NCBI GenBank assembly: GCA_963575745.1
Contig: CAUYUJ010016062.1
Coordinates: 132,501 to 169,995 of the forward strand
Direction of reading: 5' to 3'
Source: Prorocentrum cordatum
Taxonomy: Eukaryota > Sar > Dinophyceae > Prorocentrales > Prorocentraceae
Length of the DNA stretch: 37,495 nt
Position numbers and translations under genes: made by a program
Shown here: positions 25,999-37,209 of the stretch, one piece after another
Numbering within the stretch: position 1 is the first letter of the stretch
How the letters are laid out: every line of letters starts with the position of its first letter
Notes under the pieces: model-generated
The model's database searches: none
Seen by the model: only the letters and a program-made list of their open reading frames with translations
What the model was told of the DNA's origin: nothing

Positions 25999-27616
25999 AA
26001 CATGATGGACCCACGAACCCGGAAAGGGATATAGACATGTGGAGCATGGACACGTTTTCATGATACCCAACTGGGCAACACCTCACGAAACATCCCACGA
26101 GACACCTCACGAAACAGCCCACGAGACACCTCACGAAACATTCCACGAGACACCTCACGAAACATTTCACGAGACACCCCGCGAAACATTCCACGAGACA
26201 CCCCACGAAACATTCCACGACGACAGGCAACCACTCAACCAAGGCGGTGTGGTCGTGCTGGGGAGTGGTCGTGCTGGGGTGTGGTCGTGCTGGGGGGTGG
26301 TCGTGCTGGGGGGGGTGGTGCGTGGGGGGTGGTCGTGCTGGGGGGTGGTCGTGCGGGGGCGTGGTCGTGCTGGGGCGTGGTCGTGCTGGGGCGTGGTCGT
26401 GCTGGGGCGTGGTCGTGCTGGGGTGGTCGGTCGTGCTGTGGTAAGGTCGTGCTGGGGTGCGGTCGTGCTGGGGTGTGGTCTTGCTGGGGTGGGGTCGTGC
26501 TGGGGTGTGATCGTGCTGGGGTGGGGTCGTGCTGGGGTGTGGTCGTGCTGGGGTGTGGTCGTGCTAGGGTGGGGTCGTGCTGGGGTGGGGTCGTGCTGGG
26601 GAGTGGTCGTGCTGGGGTGTGGTCGTGCTGGGGTGTGGTCATGCTGGGGCGTGGTCGTGCTGGGGTGGGGTCGTGCTGGGGTGGGGTCGTGCTGGGGTGG
26701 GTTCGTGCTGGGGTGCTCCGCACCCTGTGATTTATCGATCGGGTCGTGCTGGGGTGTGGTCGTGCTGGGGTGTGGTCGTGCTGGGGTGTGGTCGTGCTGG
26801 GGTGGGTCGTGCTGGGGTGTGGTCGTGCTGGGGTGTTGGTCGTGCTGGGGGTGTGTGCGTGCTGCGGGGGTGGTCGTGCTGGGGGGTGGTCGTGCTCGGG
26901 GTGGTCGTGCTGGGGGGGTGGTCGTGCTGGGGGGTGGTCGTGCTGGGGCGTGGTCGTGCTGGGGCGTGGTCGTGCTGGGGCGTGGTCGTGCTGGGGTGTG
27001 GTCGTGCTGTGGTGAGGTCGTGCTGGGGTGTGGTCGTGCTGGGTTGTGGTCTTGCTGGGGTAGGGTCGTGCTGGGGTCGGGTCGTGCTGGGGTGTGGTCG
27101 TGCTGGGGTATGGTCGTGCTGGGGTGGGGTCGTGCTGGGGTGGGGTCGTGCTGGGTCTGGTCGTGCTGGGGTGTGGTCGTGCTGGGGTATGGTCGTGCTA
27201 GGGTGGGGTCGTGCATTTCGCTCGAGACATCCTGCCAAAATTCCAGGAAATCGTACAAAAACAAACGAATTAGTCGAGACATCATCGAAATTCCTTCGCG
27301 CGGGGCGCTTTTCCGCGTCGCGGTCGGCTCTGCAAAACAAGCGTTTCGCTCGAGACATCCTCGGCAAACTCTGCGGAGCAAGCGTTTCGCTCGAGACATC
27401 CTCAACGCACGAAAAAGTGGCCCGCACCCTGTGATTTATCGATCGGGATTTCAAAAACAAGCGTTTCGCTCGAGACATCCTCAAATTTTAATCCGCCGGC
27501 CTCCTTCGACCTCGATATTTATCAGGGAAAAAATCCGCCGGCCTCCTTCAAGTTGGCACCGGGGGACATGTTTACATAGTAAAAGAGAACCCTGGGCCCC
27601 CGCCCTTTCCGGGAAC
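25999..27616 (+). mobile_element. Composite VNTR element, copy 2 (full length)
   Basis: The leader (25999-26246) starts AACATGATGGACCCACGAAC and has six or seven 24-bp units (CACCTCACGAAACATTCCAC then GAGA), ending ACTCAACCAAGGCGG. The VNTR (26247-27213) has about 60 units of TCGTGCTGGGGTGTGG. The tail (27214-27616) contains four TTCGCTCGAGACATCCT motifs, TTCGCGCGGGGCGCTTTTCC, ACCCTGTGATTTATCGATCG, two AATCCGCCGGCCTCCTTC blocks 53 bp apart, and ends CCCTTTCCGGGAAC. A tail fragment (CGCACCCTGTGATTTATCGA) is also embedded in the VNTR at 26720. No coding function is inferred, because the repeats have no stops in any frame. Confidence 0.93.
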
Positions 27617-27820
27617 AATACGCGGGGGGGGGTCGGCCACTTTCAAACCGTCATCAGGGGAAGAGGGAGAGTAGTATTCATATTGAGTAATTGTGGAGGG
27701 GGAGGAGGGGGAGGGGGAGAAGGAGGGGGAGGAGGAGGAGGAGGAGGAGGAGGGGAGCCAGGCAAGGTGCAGGCCTGGGCGGTTTTGGCGTGTCTGAGTA
27801 CCTCGGCGAACACGCTGAAC
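27617..27820 (+). repeat. Spacer with G/A-rich tract
   Basis: Unique flank plus a GGA tract at 27693-27757. It separates copies 2 and 3 and shows that they are not simply tandem. Confidence 0.85.
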
Positions 27821-29165
27821 ACATGATGGACCCACGAACCCGGAAAGGGATATAGACATGTGGAGCATGGGCACGTTTTCACGATACCCAACGGGGCAAC
27901 ACCTCACGAAACATCCCACGAGACACCTCACGAAACATCCCACGAGACACCTCACGAAACATTCCGCGAGACACCTCACGAAACATTCCAGGAGACACCC
28001 CGCGAAACATTCCACGAGACACCCCACGAAACATTCCACGACGACAGGCAACCACTCAACCAAGGCGGTGTGGTCGTGCTGGGGAGTGGTCGTGCTGGGG
28101 TGTGGTCGTGCTGGGGGGTGGTCGTGCTGGGGTGTGGTCGTGCTGGGGGGGTGGTCGTGCTGGGGGGTGGTTGTGCTGGGGCGTGGTCGTGCTGGGGCGT
28201 GGTCGTGCTGGGGCGTGGTCGTGCTGGGGTGTGGTCGTGCTGTGGTGAGGTCGTGCTGGGGTGTGGTCGTGCTGGGGTGTGGTCTTGCTAGGGTGTGGTC
28301 GTGCTGGGGTGTGGTCGTGCTGGGGTGTGGTCGTGCTGGGGTGTGGTCGTGCTGGGGTGTGGTCGTGCTGGGGGGGTGTGGTCGTGCTGGGGCGTGGTCG
28401 TGCTGGGGTGTGGTCGTGCTGGGTGTCGTGCTGGGGTGTGGTCGTGCTGGGGTGTGGTCTTGCTGGGGTAGGGTCGTGCTGGGGCGTGGTCGTGATGGGG
28501 CGTGGTCGTGCTGGGGCGTGGTCGTGCTGGGGTGTGGTCGTGCTGTGGTGAGGTCGTGATGGGGTGTGGTCGTTGCTGGGGTGTGGTCGTGCTGGGGTGT
28601 GGTCTTGCTGGGGTAGGGTCGTGCTGGGGTCGGGTAGTGCTGGGGTGTGGTCGTGCTGGGGTATGGTCGTGCTGGGGTGGGGTCGTGCTGGGGTGGGGTC
28701 GTGCTGGGGTCTGGTCGTGCTGGGGTGTGGTCGTGCTGGGGTATGGTCGTGCTAGGGTGGGGTCGTGCATTTCGCTCGAGACATCCTGCCAAAATTCCAG
28801 GAAATCGTACAAAAACAAAGGAATTAGTCGAGACATCATCGAAATTCCTTCGCGCGGGGCGCTTTTCCGCGTCGCGGTCGGCTCTGCAAAACAAGCGTTT
28901 CGCTCGAGACATCCTCGGCAAACTCTGCGGAGCAAGCGTTTCGCTCGAGACATCCTCAACACACGAAAAAGTGGCCCGCACCCTGTGATTTATCGATCGG
29001 GATTTCAAAAACAAGCGTTTCGCTCGAGACATCCTCAAATTTTAATTCGCCGGCCTCCTTCGACCTCGTTATTTATCAGGGAAAAAATTCGCCGGCCTCC
29101 CTCAAGTTGGCACCGGGGGACAGGTTTACCACTAAAAGAGAACCCTGGGCCCATGCCCTTTCCGG
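27821..29165 (+). mobile_element. Composite VNTR element, copy 3 (full length)
   Basis: Leader 27821-28068, VNTR 28069-28768 with an internal repeated block (the CTGTGGTGAGG variant occurs twice), tail 28769-29165 ending CCCTTTCCGG. AATTCGCC replaces AATCCGCC in both tail blocks, a change shared with the copy 5 tail. Confidence 0.93.
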
Positions 29166-30492
29166 AACATGATGGACCCACGAACCCGGAAAGGGATATA
29201 GACATGTGGAGCATGGACACGTTTTCATGATACCCAACTGGGCAACACCTCACGAAACATCCCACGAGACACCTCACGAAACAGCCCACGAGACACCTCA
29301 CGAAACATTCCACGAGACACCTCACGAAACATTTCACGAGACACCCCGCGAAACATTCCACGAGACACCCCACGAAACATTCCACGACGACAGGCAACCA
29401 CTCAACCAAGGCGGTGTGGTCGTGCTGGGGAGTGGTCGTGCTGGGGTGTGGTCGTGCTGGGGGGTGGTCGTGCTGGGGGGTGGTCGTGCTGGGGGGGTGG
29501 TCGTGCGGGGGGGTGGTCGTGCTGGGGCGTGGTCGTGCTGGGGCGTGGTCGTGCTGGGGCGTGGTCGTGCTGGGGTGTGGTCGTGCTGTGGTGAGGTCGT
29601 GCTGGGGTGTGGTCGTGCTGGGGTGTGGTCTTGCTGGGGTAGGGTCGTGCTGGGGCGTGGTCGTGCTGGGGCGTGGTCGTGCTGGGGCGTGGTCGTGCTG
29701 GGGTGTGGTCGTGCTGTGGTGAGGTCGTGATGGGGTGTGGTCGTGCTGGGGTGTGGTCTTGCTGGGGTAGGGTCGTGCTGGGGTCGGGTCGTGCTGGGGT
29801 GTGGTCGTGCTGGGGTATGGTCGTGCTGGTGTGGGACAGCTGGGTGCGGTTCGGCTGGGTGATCCGCACCCTGTGATTTATCGATCGGTCGGAAGGGGTG
29901 TGGTCGTGCTGGGGTGGTGGTCGTGATGGGGAGTGGTCGTGCTGGTTGGTCGTCTGGGGGGTGGTCGTGCTGGGGGGTAGGTCGTGCTGGGGGGGTGGTG
30001 GTTGGTCGTGCTGGGGGTCGTCGTTGCGGGCGTGGTCGTGCTGGGGCGTGGTCGTGCTGGGGCGTGGTCGTGCTGGGGTGTGGTCGTGCTGTGGTGAGGT
30101 CGTGCGGGGGTGTGGTCGTGCTGGGGTGTGGTCTTGCTGGGGTAGGGTCGTGCTGGGGTCGGGTCGTGCTGGGGTGTGGTCGTGCTGGGGTATGGTCGTG
30201 CTGGGGTGGGGTCGTGCTGGGGTGGGGTCGTGCTGGGGTCTGTCGTGCTGGGGTGTGGTCGTGCTGGGGTATGGTCGTGCTAGGGTGGGGTCGTGCATTT
30301 CGCTCGAGACATCCTGCCAAAATTCCAGGAAATCGTACAAAAACAAAGGAATTAGTCGAGACATCATCGAAATTCCTTCGCGCGGGGCGCTTTTCCGCGT
30401 CGCTGTCGGCTCTGCAAAACAAGCGTTTCGCTCGAGACATCCTCGGCAAACTCTGCGGAGCAAGCGTTTCGCTCGAGACATATCAACTCAGA
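29166..30492 (+). mobile_element. Composite VNTR element, copy 4 (tail truncated)
   Basis: It begins directly after copy 3's CCGG. Leader 29166-29412, VNTR 29413-30297 with a disordered stretch and an embedded tail fragment (CGCACCCTGTGATTTATCGA at about 29863). The tail is cut at about 30480 after the third CTCGAGACAT motif. Confidence 0.9.
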
Positions 30493-32395
30493 AACATGAT
30501 GGACCCACGAACCCGGAAAGGGATATAGACATGTGGAGCATGACACGTTTTCACGATACCCAACTGGGCAACACCTCACGAAACATCCCACGAGACACTT
30601 CACGAAACATCCCACGTGACACCTCACGGGAAAAAAAAAAAAAAAAAACCCATTCACGAGGACACCTCACGAAAAACATTCCACGAGACACCCCGCGAAA
30701 CAGTCCACGAGACACCCCACGAAACATTCCACGACGACAGGCAACCACTCAACCAAGGCGGTGTGGTCGTGCTGGGAAGTGGTCGTGCTGGGGTGTGGTC
30801 GTGCTGGGGGGTGGTCGTGCTGGGTGGGTGGTCGTGCTGGGGGGGTAGTCGTGCTGGGGGGTGGTCGTGCTGGGGCGTGGTCGTGCTGGGGCGTGGTCGT
30901 GCTGGGGCGTGGTCGTGCTGGGGCGTGGTCGTGTTGTGGTGTGGTCGTGCTGGGGTGTGGTCGTGCTGGGGTGTGGTCTTGCTGGGGTAGGGTCGTGCTG
31001 GGGTCGGGTCGTGCTGGGGTGTGGTCGTGCTGGGGTATGGTCGTGCTGGGGTGGGGTCGTGCTGGGGGGGGGTCGTGCTGGGGTCTGGTCGTGCTGGGGT
31101 GTGGTCGTGCTGGGATATGGTCGTGCTAGGGTGTCGTGCTAGGGGTGGGGTCGTGCTGGCGTGGGGTAGTGCTGGGGGAGTGGTCGTGCCGGGGTGTGGT
31201 CGTGCTGGGGTGTGGTCATGCTGGGGCGTGGTCGTGCTGGGGTGGGGTCGTGCTGGGGTGGGGTCGTGCTGGGGTGGGTTCGTGCTGGGGTGCTCCGCAC
31301 CCTGTGATTTATCGATCGGGTCGTGCTGGGGTGTGGTCGTGCTGGGGTGTGGTCGTGCTGGGGTGCGGTCGTGCTGGGGTGTGGTCGTGCTGGGGTGTGG
31401 TCGTGCTGGGGCGTGGTTTCGTTGTCGTGCTTGTGGGTGTCGTGCTGGGGGGTGGTGCGCTCGGGAGGTGGTCGTGCAGGGGTGTGGTCGTGCTGGGGGG
31501 GTGGTCGTGCTGGGGGGTGGTCGTGCTGGGGCGTGATCGTGCTGGGGCTTGGTCGTGCTGGGGCGTGGTCGTGCTGGGGTGTGGTCGTGCTGTGGTGAGG
31601 TCGTGCTGGGGTGTGGTCGTGCTGGGGTGTGGTCTTGCTGGGGTAGGGTCGTGATGGGGTCGGGTCGTGCTGGGGTGTGGTCGTGCTGGGGTATGGTCGT
31701 GCTGGGGTGGGGTCGTGCTGGGGTGGGGTCGTGCTGGGGTCTGGTCGTGCTGGGGTGTGGTCGTGCTGGGGTATGGTCGTGCTAGGGTGGGGTCGTGCAT
31801 TTCGCTCGAGACATCCTGCCAAAATTCCAGGAAAACAAACGAATTAGTCGAGACATCATCGAAATTCCTTCGCGCGGGGCGCTTTTCCGCGTCGCGGTCG
31901 GCTCTGCAAAACAAGCGTTTCGCTCGAGACATCCTCGGCAAACTCTGCGGAGCAAGCGTTTCGCTCGAGACATCCTCAACGCACGAAAAAGTGGCCCGCA
32001 CCCTGTGATTTATCGATCGGGATTTCAAAAACAAGCGTTTCGCTCGAGACATCCTCAAATTTTAATTCGCCGGCCTCCTTCGACCTCGTTATTTATCAGG
32101 GAAAAAATTCGCCGGCCTCCCTCAAGTTGGCACCGGGGGACAGGTTTACCGACTAAAAGAGAACCCTGGGCCCCAGCCCTTTCCGGGAAAAGTGGCCCGC
32201 ACCCTGTGATTTATCGATCGGGATTTCAAAAACAAGCGTTTCGCTCGAGACATCCTCAAATTTAAATTCGCCGGCCTCCTTCGACCTCGATATTTATCAG
32301 GGAAAAAATTCGCCGGCCTCCTTCAAGTTGGCACCGGGGGATTAGGTTTACCAACTAAAAGAGAACCCTGGGCCGGAGCCCTTTCCGGGAAAAAA
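30493..32395 (+). mobile_element. Composite VNTR element, copy 5 (with duplicated tail end)
   Basis: Leader 30493-30760 is interrupted by an A18 run (30631-30648). VNTR 30761-31796 is the longest (about 1.04 kb) and again has the embedded CGCACCCTGTGATTTATCGA (31295). Tail 31797-32188 lacks the TCGTACAAA segment. The last 203 bp are repeated in tandem (32189-32395), joined at CCGGGAAA/AAGTGGCCCG. Confidence 0.92.
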
Positions 32396-32832
32396 ACGCT
32401 GGGCAAAACAAACACTACGATTTCGGCCAAACCCCCGCCCCGCCTTCCCTATCCCAAGAAATTCTTACGACATCCCAGCTGGTGTTGATCGTTTGATGAT
32501 GTTTGGTGTTGTTGTCTTGTTTGTTTCAATGGTTGCCCTCCCCCTCCCCCCAGTCGGAATCCTTAGGACTCCCGTAGAATCTTGGCAGGTCGAAGCCAAG
32601 GAATCCTTCGATACCTTGTGGGGTCCTTACTCGAGGTTCCATACCCGCCTTAGTAAGGACCCCATAAGAAGCATTACCAAAGAATTTAAAAGGAACGTTT
32701 GCTGGAAATCCTTCGTGGATGAATCCTTGTTGGACGCCCCCAAAAAACTGAATAAGGATTATGACGTACACCTGAGCAAATGATTCCTTCGGAATCCGTA
32801 CGAAGGAATCCTGAATCGGGAACCCTGAGCAA
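32396..32832 (+). repeat. AAGGAATCCTT-type degenerate repeat, left part
   Basis: From about 32550 the sequence is rich in GGAATCCTT, TAAGGACCC and GAATCCTTC words. A plus frame 32493-32783 (96 codons, hydrophobic start MFGVVVLFVSMVAL) is open and fairly protein-like. It is mostly made of the repeat, so I do not call a gene. The same repeat resumes at 35640, so copies 6 and 7 of the composite element interrupt it. Confidence 0.7.
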
Positions 32833-33910
32833 AACATGATGGACCCACGAACCCGGAAAGGGATAAAGACATGTGCAGCATGGTCACGTTTTCACGATAC
32901 CCAACTGGGCGACATCTCACGAAACATCCCACGAGACACCCCGCGAAACATCCCACGAGCACACTCACTCCCCGAAACATTCCACGAGACCACACACCTC
33001 ACGAACATTCCACGAGACACACCCTTTGAAAACATTCCACGAGACACCCACGAACAGGCAACCACTCAACCAGAACACGCCACGAAAACATTCCACGGGG
33101 GTGCGATGGGGGTGGTCGTGCTGGGGTGTGGTCGTGCTGGGGTGTGGGTCTTGCCCGGGAGTGGTCGTGCTGGGGTGTGGTCGTGCTGGGGTGTGGTCGT
33201 GCTGGGGGGTGGTCGTGCTGGGGGGGTGGTCGTGCTGGGGGGTGGTCGTGCTGGGGGGGTGGACGTGCTGGGGCGTGGTCGTGCCACCCCGCGAAACATC
33301 CCACGAGACACCTCACGAAACATTCCACGAGACACCTCACGAAACATTCCACGAGACACCCCGTGAAACATTCCACGAGACACCACACGAACAGGCAACC
33401 ACTCAACCAGACACGCCACGAAACATTCCACGGGGGTGCGACTGGGTGTGGTCGTGCTGGGGTGTGTCATAGGATGGGGTATGTGCCCAGTGTGGTCGTG
33501 CTGGGGAGTAGGTCGTGCTGGGGTGTGTCGTGCTGGTGTGGTCTGCTGGGGGGTGGTCGTCGCTGGGGGGGTGGTCGTGCTGGGGGGTGGTCGTGCTGGG
33601 GCGTGGTCGTGCTGGGGCGTGGTCGGGCTGGGGCGTGGTCGTGCTGGGGCGTGGTCGTGCTGTGGTGAGGTCGTGCTGGGGTGTGGTCGTGCTGGGGTGT
33701 GGTCTTGCTGGGGTAGGGTCGTGCTGGGGTCGGGTCGTGCTGGGGTGTGGTCGTGCTGGGGTATGGTCGTGCTGGGGTGGGGTCGGGCTGGGGTGGGGTC
33801 GTGCTGGGGTCTGGTCGTGCTGGGGTGTGGTCGTGCTGGGGTATGGTCGTGCTAGGGTGGGGTCGTGCATTTCGCTCGAGACATCCTGCCAAAATTCCAG
33901 GAAATCGTAC
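32833..33910 (+). mobile_element. Composite VNTR element, copy 6 (rearranged)
   Basis: A diverged leader (32833-33108), short VNTR (33109-33287), second leader-like stretch of 24-bp units (33288-33438), second VNTR (33439-33869), then only 42 bp of tail, cut at GGAAATCGTAC where copy 7 begins. Confidence 0.88.
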
Positions 33911-35265
33911 AACATGATGGACCCACGAACCCGGAAAGGGATATAGACATGTGGAGCATGGGCACGTTTTCACGATACCCAACGGGGCAACACCTCACGA
34001 AACATCCCACGAGACACCTCACGAAACATCCCACGAGACACCTCACGAAACATTCCGCGAGACACCTCACGAAACATTCCAGGAGACACCCCGCGAAACA
34101 TTCCACGAGACACCCCACGAAACATTACACGACGACAGGCAACCACTCAACCAAGGCGGTGTGGTCGTGCTGGGGAGTGGTCGTGCTGGGGTGTGGTCGT
34201 GCTGGGGGGTGGTCGTGCTGGGGTGTGGTCGTGCTGGGTGGGTGGTCGTGCTGGGGGGTGGTTGTGCTGGGGCGTGGTCGTGCTGGGGCGTGGTCGTGCT
34301 GGGGCGTGGTCGTGCTGGGGTGTGGTCGTGCTGTGGTGAGGTCGTGCTGGGGTGTGGTCGTGCTGGGGTGTGGTCTTGCTGGGGTAGGGTCGTGCTGGGG
34401 TCGGGTCGTGCTGGGGTGTGGTCGTGCTGGGGTATGGTCGTGCTGGGGTGGGGTCGTGCTGGGGTGTGGTAGTGCTGGGGTCTGGTCGTGCTGGGGTGTG
34501 GTCGTGCTGGCGGTGTGGCGTAGCTGGGGCGTGGTCGTTGCTGGGGGGTGGTCGTGCCTGGGGGTGGGTCGTGCTGGGGGCGTGGTCGTGCTGGGGCGTG
34601 AGGTCGTGTGGGGCGTGGTCGGCTGGGGCGTGGTCGTGCGGGGTGGGGTTCGTGGATGGGGTGTGGTCGTTGCTGGGGTGTGGTCGTGCTGGGGTGTGGT
34701 CTTGCTGGGGTAGGGTCGTGCTGGGGTCGGGTCGTGCTGGGGTGTGGTCGTGCTGGGGTATGGTCGTGCTGGGGTGGGGTCGTGCTGGGGTGGGGTCGTG
34801 CTGGGGTCTGGTCGTGCTGGGGTGTGGTCGTGCTGGGGTATGGTCGTGCTAGGGTGGGGTCGTGCATTTCGCTCGAGACATCCTGCCAAAATTCCAGGAA
34901 ATCGTACAAAAACAAACGAATTAGTCGAGACATCATCGAAATTCCTTCGCGCGGGGCGCTTTTCCGCGTCGCGGTCGGCTCTGCAAAACAAGCGTTTCGC
35001 TCGAGACATCCTCGGCAAACTGGCGTAGCTAAGTTTCGTGCCGAGACATCCTCAACACACGAAAAAGTGGCCCGCACCCTGTGATTTATCGATCGGGATT
35101 TCAAAAACAAGCGTTTCGCTCGAGACATCGTCAAATTTTAATCCGCCGGCCTCCTTCGACCTCGATATTTATCAGGGAAAAAATCTGCCGGCCTCCTTCA
35201 AGTTGGCACCGGGGGACAGGTTTACCAACTAAAAGAGAACCCTGGGCCCCAGCCCTTTCCGGGAA
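33911..35265 (+). mobile_element. Composite VNTR element, copy 7 (nested in copy 6 tail)
   Basis: Leader 33911-34158, VNTR 34159-34866, tail 34867-35265 ending CCCTTTCCGGGAAAAA. The leader is nearly identical to copy 3's, including GGCACGTTTTCACGATACCC and the AGGAGACACC variant, so copies 3 and 7 are close relatives. Inside the tail, AAACTGGCGTAGCTAAGTTT replaces the usual CTCTGCGGAGCAAGCG. Confidence 0.92.
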
Positions 35266-35622
35266 AAACAAACAAATTAGTCGAAACATCATCGAAATTC
35301 CTTCGCGCGGGGCGCTTTTCCGCGTCGCGGTCGGCTCTGCAAAACAAGCGTTTCGCTCGAGACATCCTCGGCAAACTCTGCGGAGCAAGCGTTTCGCTCG
35401 AGACATCCTCAACACACGAAAAAGTGGCCCGCACCCTGTGATTTATCGATCGGGATTTCAAAAACAAGCGTTTCGCTCGAGACATCCTCAAATTTTAATT
35501 CGCCGGCCTCCTTCGACCTCGATATTTATCAGGGAAAAAATTCGCCGGCCTCCTTCAAGTTGGCACCGGGGGACAGGTTTACCAACTAAAAGAGAACCCT
35601 GGGCCGGAGCCCTTTCCGGGAA
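35266..35622 (+). repeat. Extra tail of the composite element
   Basis: A second, almost complete tail starting at ACAAACAAATTAGTCG and ending CCCTTTCCGGGAAAAA, placed directly after the copy 7 tail without leader or VNTR. Confidence 0.92.
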
Positions 35623-35935
35623 AAAGTGTCCCTACTTGGGGACCCCTACTGAATAATCATTGATCGCAGAAGCGTAGTAAAGGAACCCTGAAGGAATCTA
35701 TGTTAAGGAATCCTTGCTACGGTACCCGCAAGGAGTGATTCATAAGACATCCTTACTAACGAACTCTGACTAAGGAATCCTTAGTAAGGGATCCTTGGTA
35801 GCGCCTCCTTCGTAAGGACTCCTAAGGAATTCTTCGGAACGAATCCTGAAGGGAAGATCCTTCGTAAATTCGCTGGCCCAACGGGCCAGAGGCATGCTAA
35901 GATCTCCGGTAACTGGTTAAAAATATTTCTGGTTC

Positions 35936-35951
35936 GCGCGCGCGCGCGGGG
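35936..35951 (+). repeat. CG dinucleotide run
   Basis: Eight CG-type dinucleotides (potential Z-DNA), followed by GGGCCCC-rich sequence. Confidence 0.9.
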
Positions 35952-36046
35952 CGGCCCCTGGGGGTCCTCGGGCGAAAAGTACCCCGGGAGAAGCCCAGGA
36001 GGAGACCCCGGACCGGGCAATTTTTCGACACCCCTCACGAGGATCG

Positions 36047-36235
36047 TTGCCTCCGAGGGGGGAGCCGCAATCGACTACCCCCCCCCGCCCCAAGAAGCCC
36101 ACAAGAGCCCCCCAAGAGGCCCTGGGGGCCCCCAAGACGCCGCCAAGGAGCCCCAAGAGACTCCTAAGAGGTCCCCAAAAGAGGCCCCCAAGAGGCCCTA
36201 AAGAGGGCTCCAGGGCCGGCGGAATGAGCGAAGCG
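36047..36235 (+). repeat. CAAGA-rich degenerate repeat, second copy
   Basis: CCCCAAGA, CCCCCAAGAGGCCC and CAAGACGCCGCC words are related to 5655-6290. Just upstream, CACCCCTCACGAGGATCG resembles the 73-bp satellite word CACCCCTCACGCGGATCG at 18987. Confidence 0.8.
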
Positions 36236-37209
36236 ATTGAATAACCTCCAATACATACTCCTGAATGAGGAACCCTTCATATGGACCCCTTGATATGGAA
36301 TCCTCAATGAGAAATCCGTGTGAGGTCTCCTTGCTTGGAAAACCTTCGTAACATTCCATTACTCGGAAACGTCACTGAGGACTGGTTGACAGTGGATCCT
36401 TACGGAACCCTTAGTAAAGAGTCCTTGATCCTCAGCAGAGAAGCCGACGTAACTGACCGTCAGTTGGAGCAACTCAGTCCGTCCTCAGGGATCCTCAGTA
36501 CAGTGAATCCTAGATGAGGAATCCTAGATGAGGAATCCTAGATGCAGAACCCTTGTGATGGATTCTTCTATCACGGGCCCGTGCAAGAACTCTTACTGAA
36601 CAGCCATTAACGAGGGAATCCTTAGCACGAAGTCCTTATAGCGCCTCCTTAGTCAGAGACCCCTTAGTATGGTACCCTTAAACATAACTTGTCGTACGGG
36701 ACTCGAACAAGGAAACCATTCGTAAGGAATCGTGGTTAGGGAACCCTTCGTAAGGCATCCTTAATAAGGAACTATTGATCAAGAACTCAACAACGACGAA
36801 TCCAGATTAGGGATTCATGTGTAAGGAACCCTTGGAACAAATTCTTCACTGGGGAATCCGTGCTGAGGGATCCTTGATTGTAAGTCCGTATGCAGGAACC
36901 CCTAGCAAGGAATCCTGGTTACAGGGTCCTCAGTAAAGAATCTTAAGTAATGGACCCATCGTAAGGAAACCTGGCTGAGGTTTCCTTGCTACGGGGTCGT
37001 TCGAAGTGTACCCGTAGTCAGGAAACCATGTTGCGTCAAGAAATCAAGAATGGCGAATCCAGACAAGTGAATTGTTGGTAAGGGCCCCTTGGCACGGTTT
37101 CTTTAGCACGGTTTCTTTAGCAGGGAACCTTTGCTGAGGATCCCTTGATCGAAAATCCGAATCCAAGAACCCTTACTAAAAGATCCTGGAGACAAAATCC
37201 TCTGTACAT

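Larger units (their letters stand above)
35640..37209 (+). repeat. AAGGAATCCTT-type degenerate repeat, right part
   Basis: Loose repeats of TAAGGAATCCTTAGTAAGG and variants, with a palindromic AAGGATTCCTT core, occur at irregular spacing of about 15-30 bp. They cover 35640-35880 and 36245-37205. A GC-rich insert (35930-36240) separates the two parts. Copy 8 of the composite element starts inside it at 37210. Confidence 0.85.

Noticed and set aside
25999-26060. tRNA-derived SINE promoter in the leader (minus-strand GGTTCGTGGGTCC as a B box)
   Set aside because: It matches only the GGTTCG half of a B box, lacks a paired stem, and no A box lies at a suitable distance.
32493-32783. Membrane-anchored 96-residue protein
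   Set aside because: The start is hydrophobic and the composition reasonable, but most of the frame is the AAGGAATCCTT-type repeat and nothing else supports a gene.
33288-33438. CRISPR-like array in the 24-bp leader units
   Set aside because: Units are contiguous with no unique spacers, and the sequence is eukaryotic.
26039-34866. Very long open frames on both strands (up to about 600 codons), with HET(S/P/F)HETPHET, Gly-Val-Val-Leu-Gly and Pro-Gln-His-Asp-His repeats
   Set aside because: The 16-bp unit has no stop codon in any of the six frames and its length is not a multiple of three, so frames stay open by composition. Insertions between copies do not preserve frame, and all frames are equally open.
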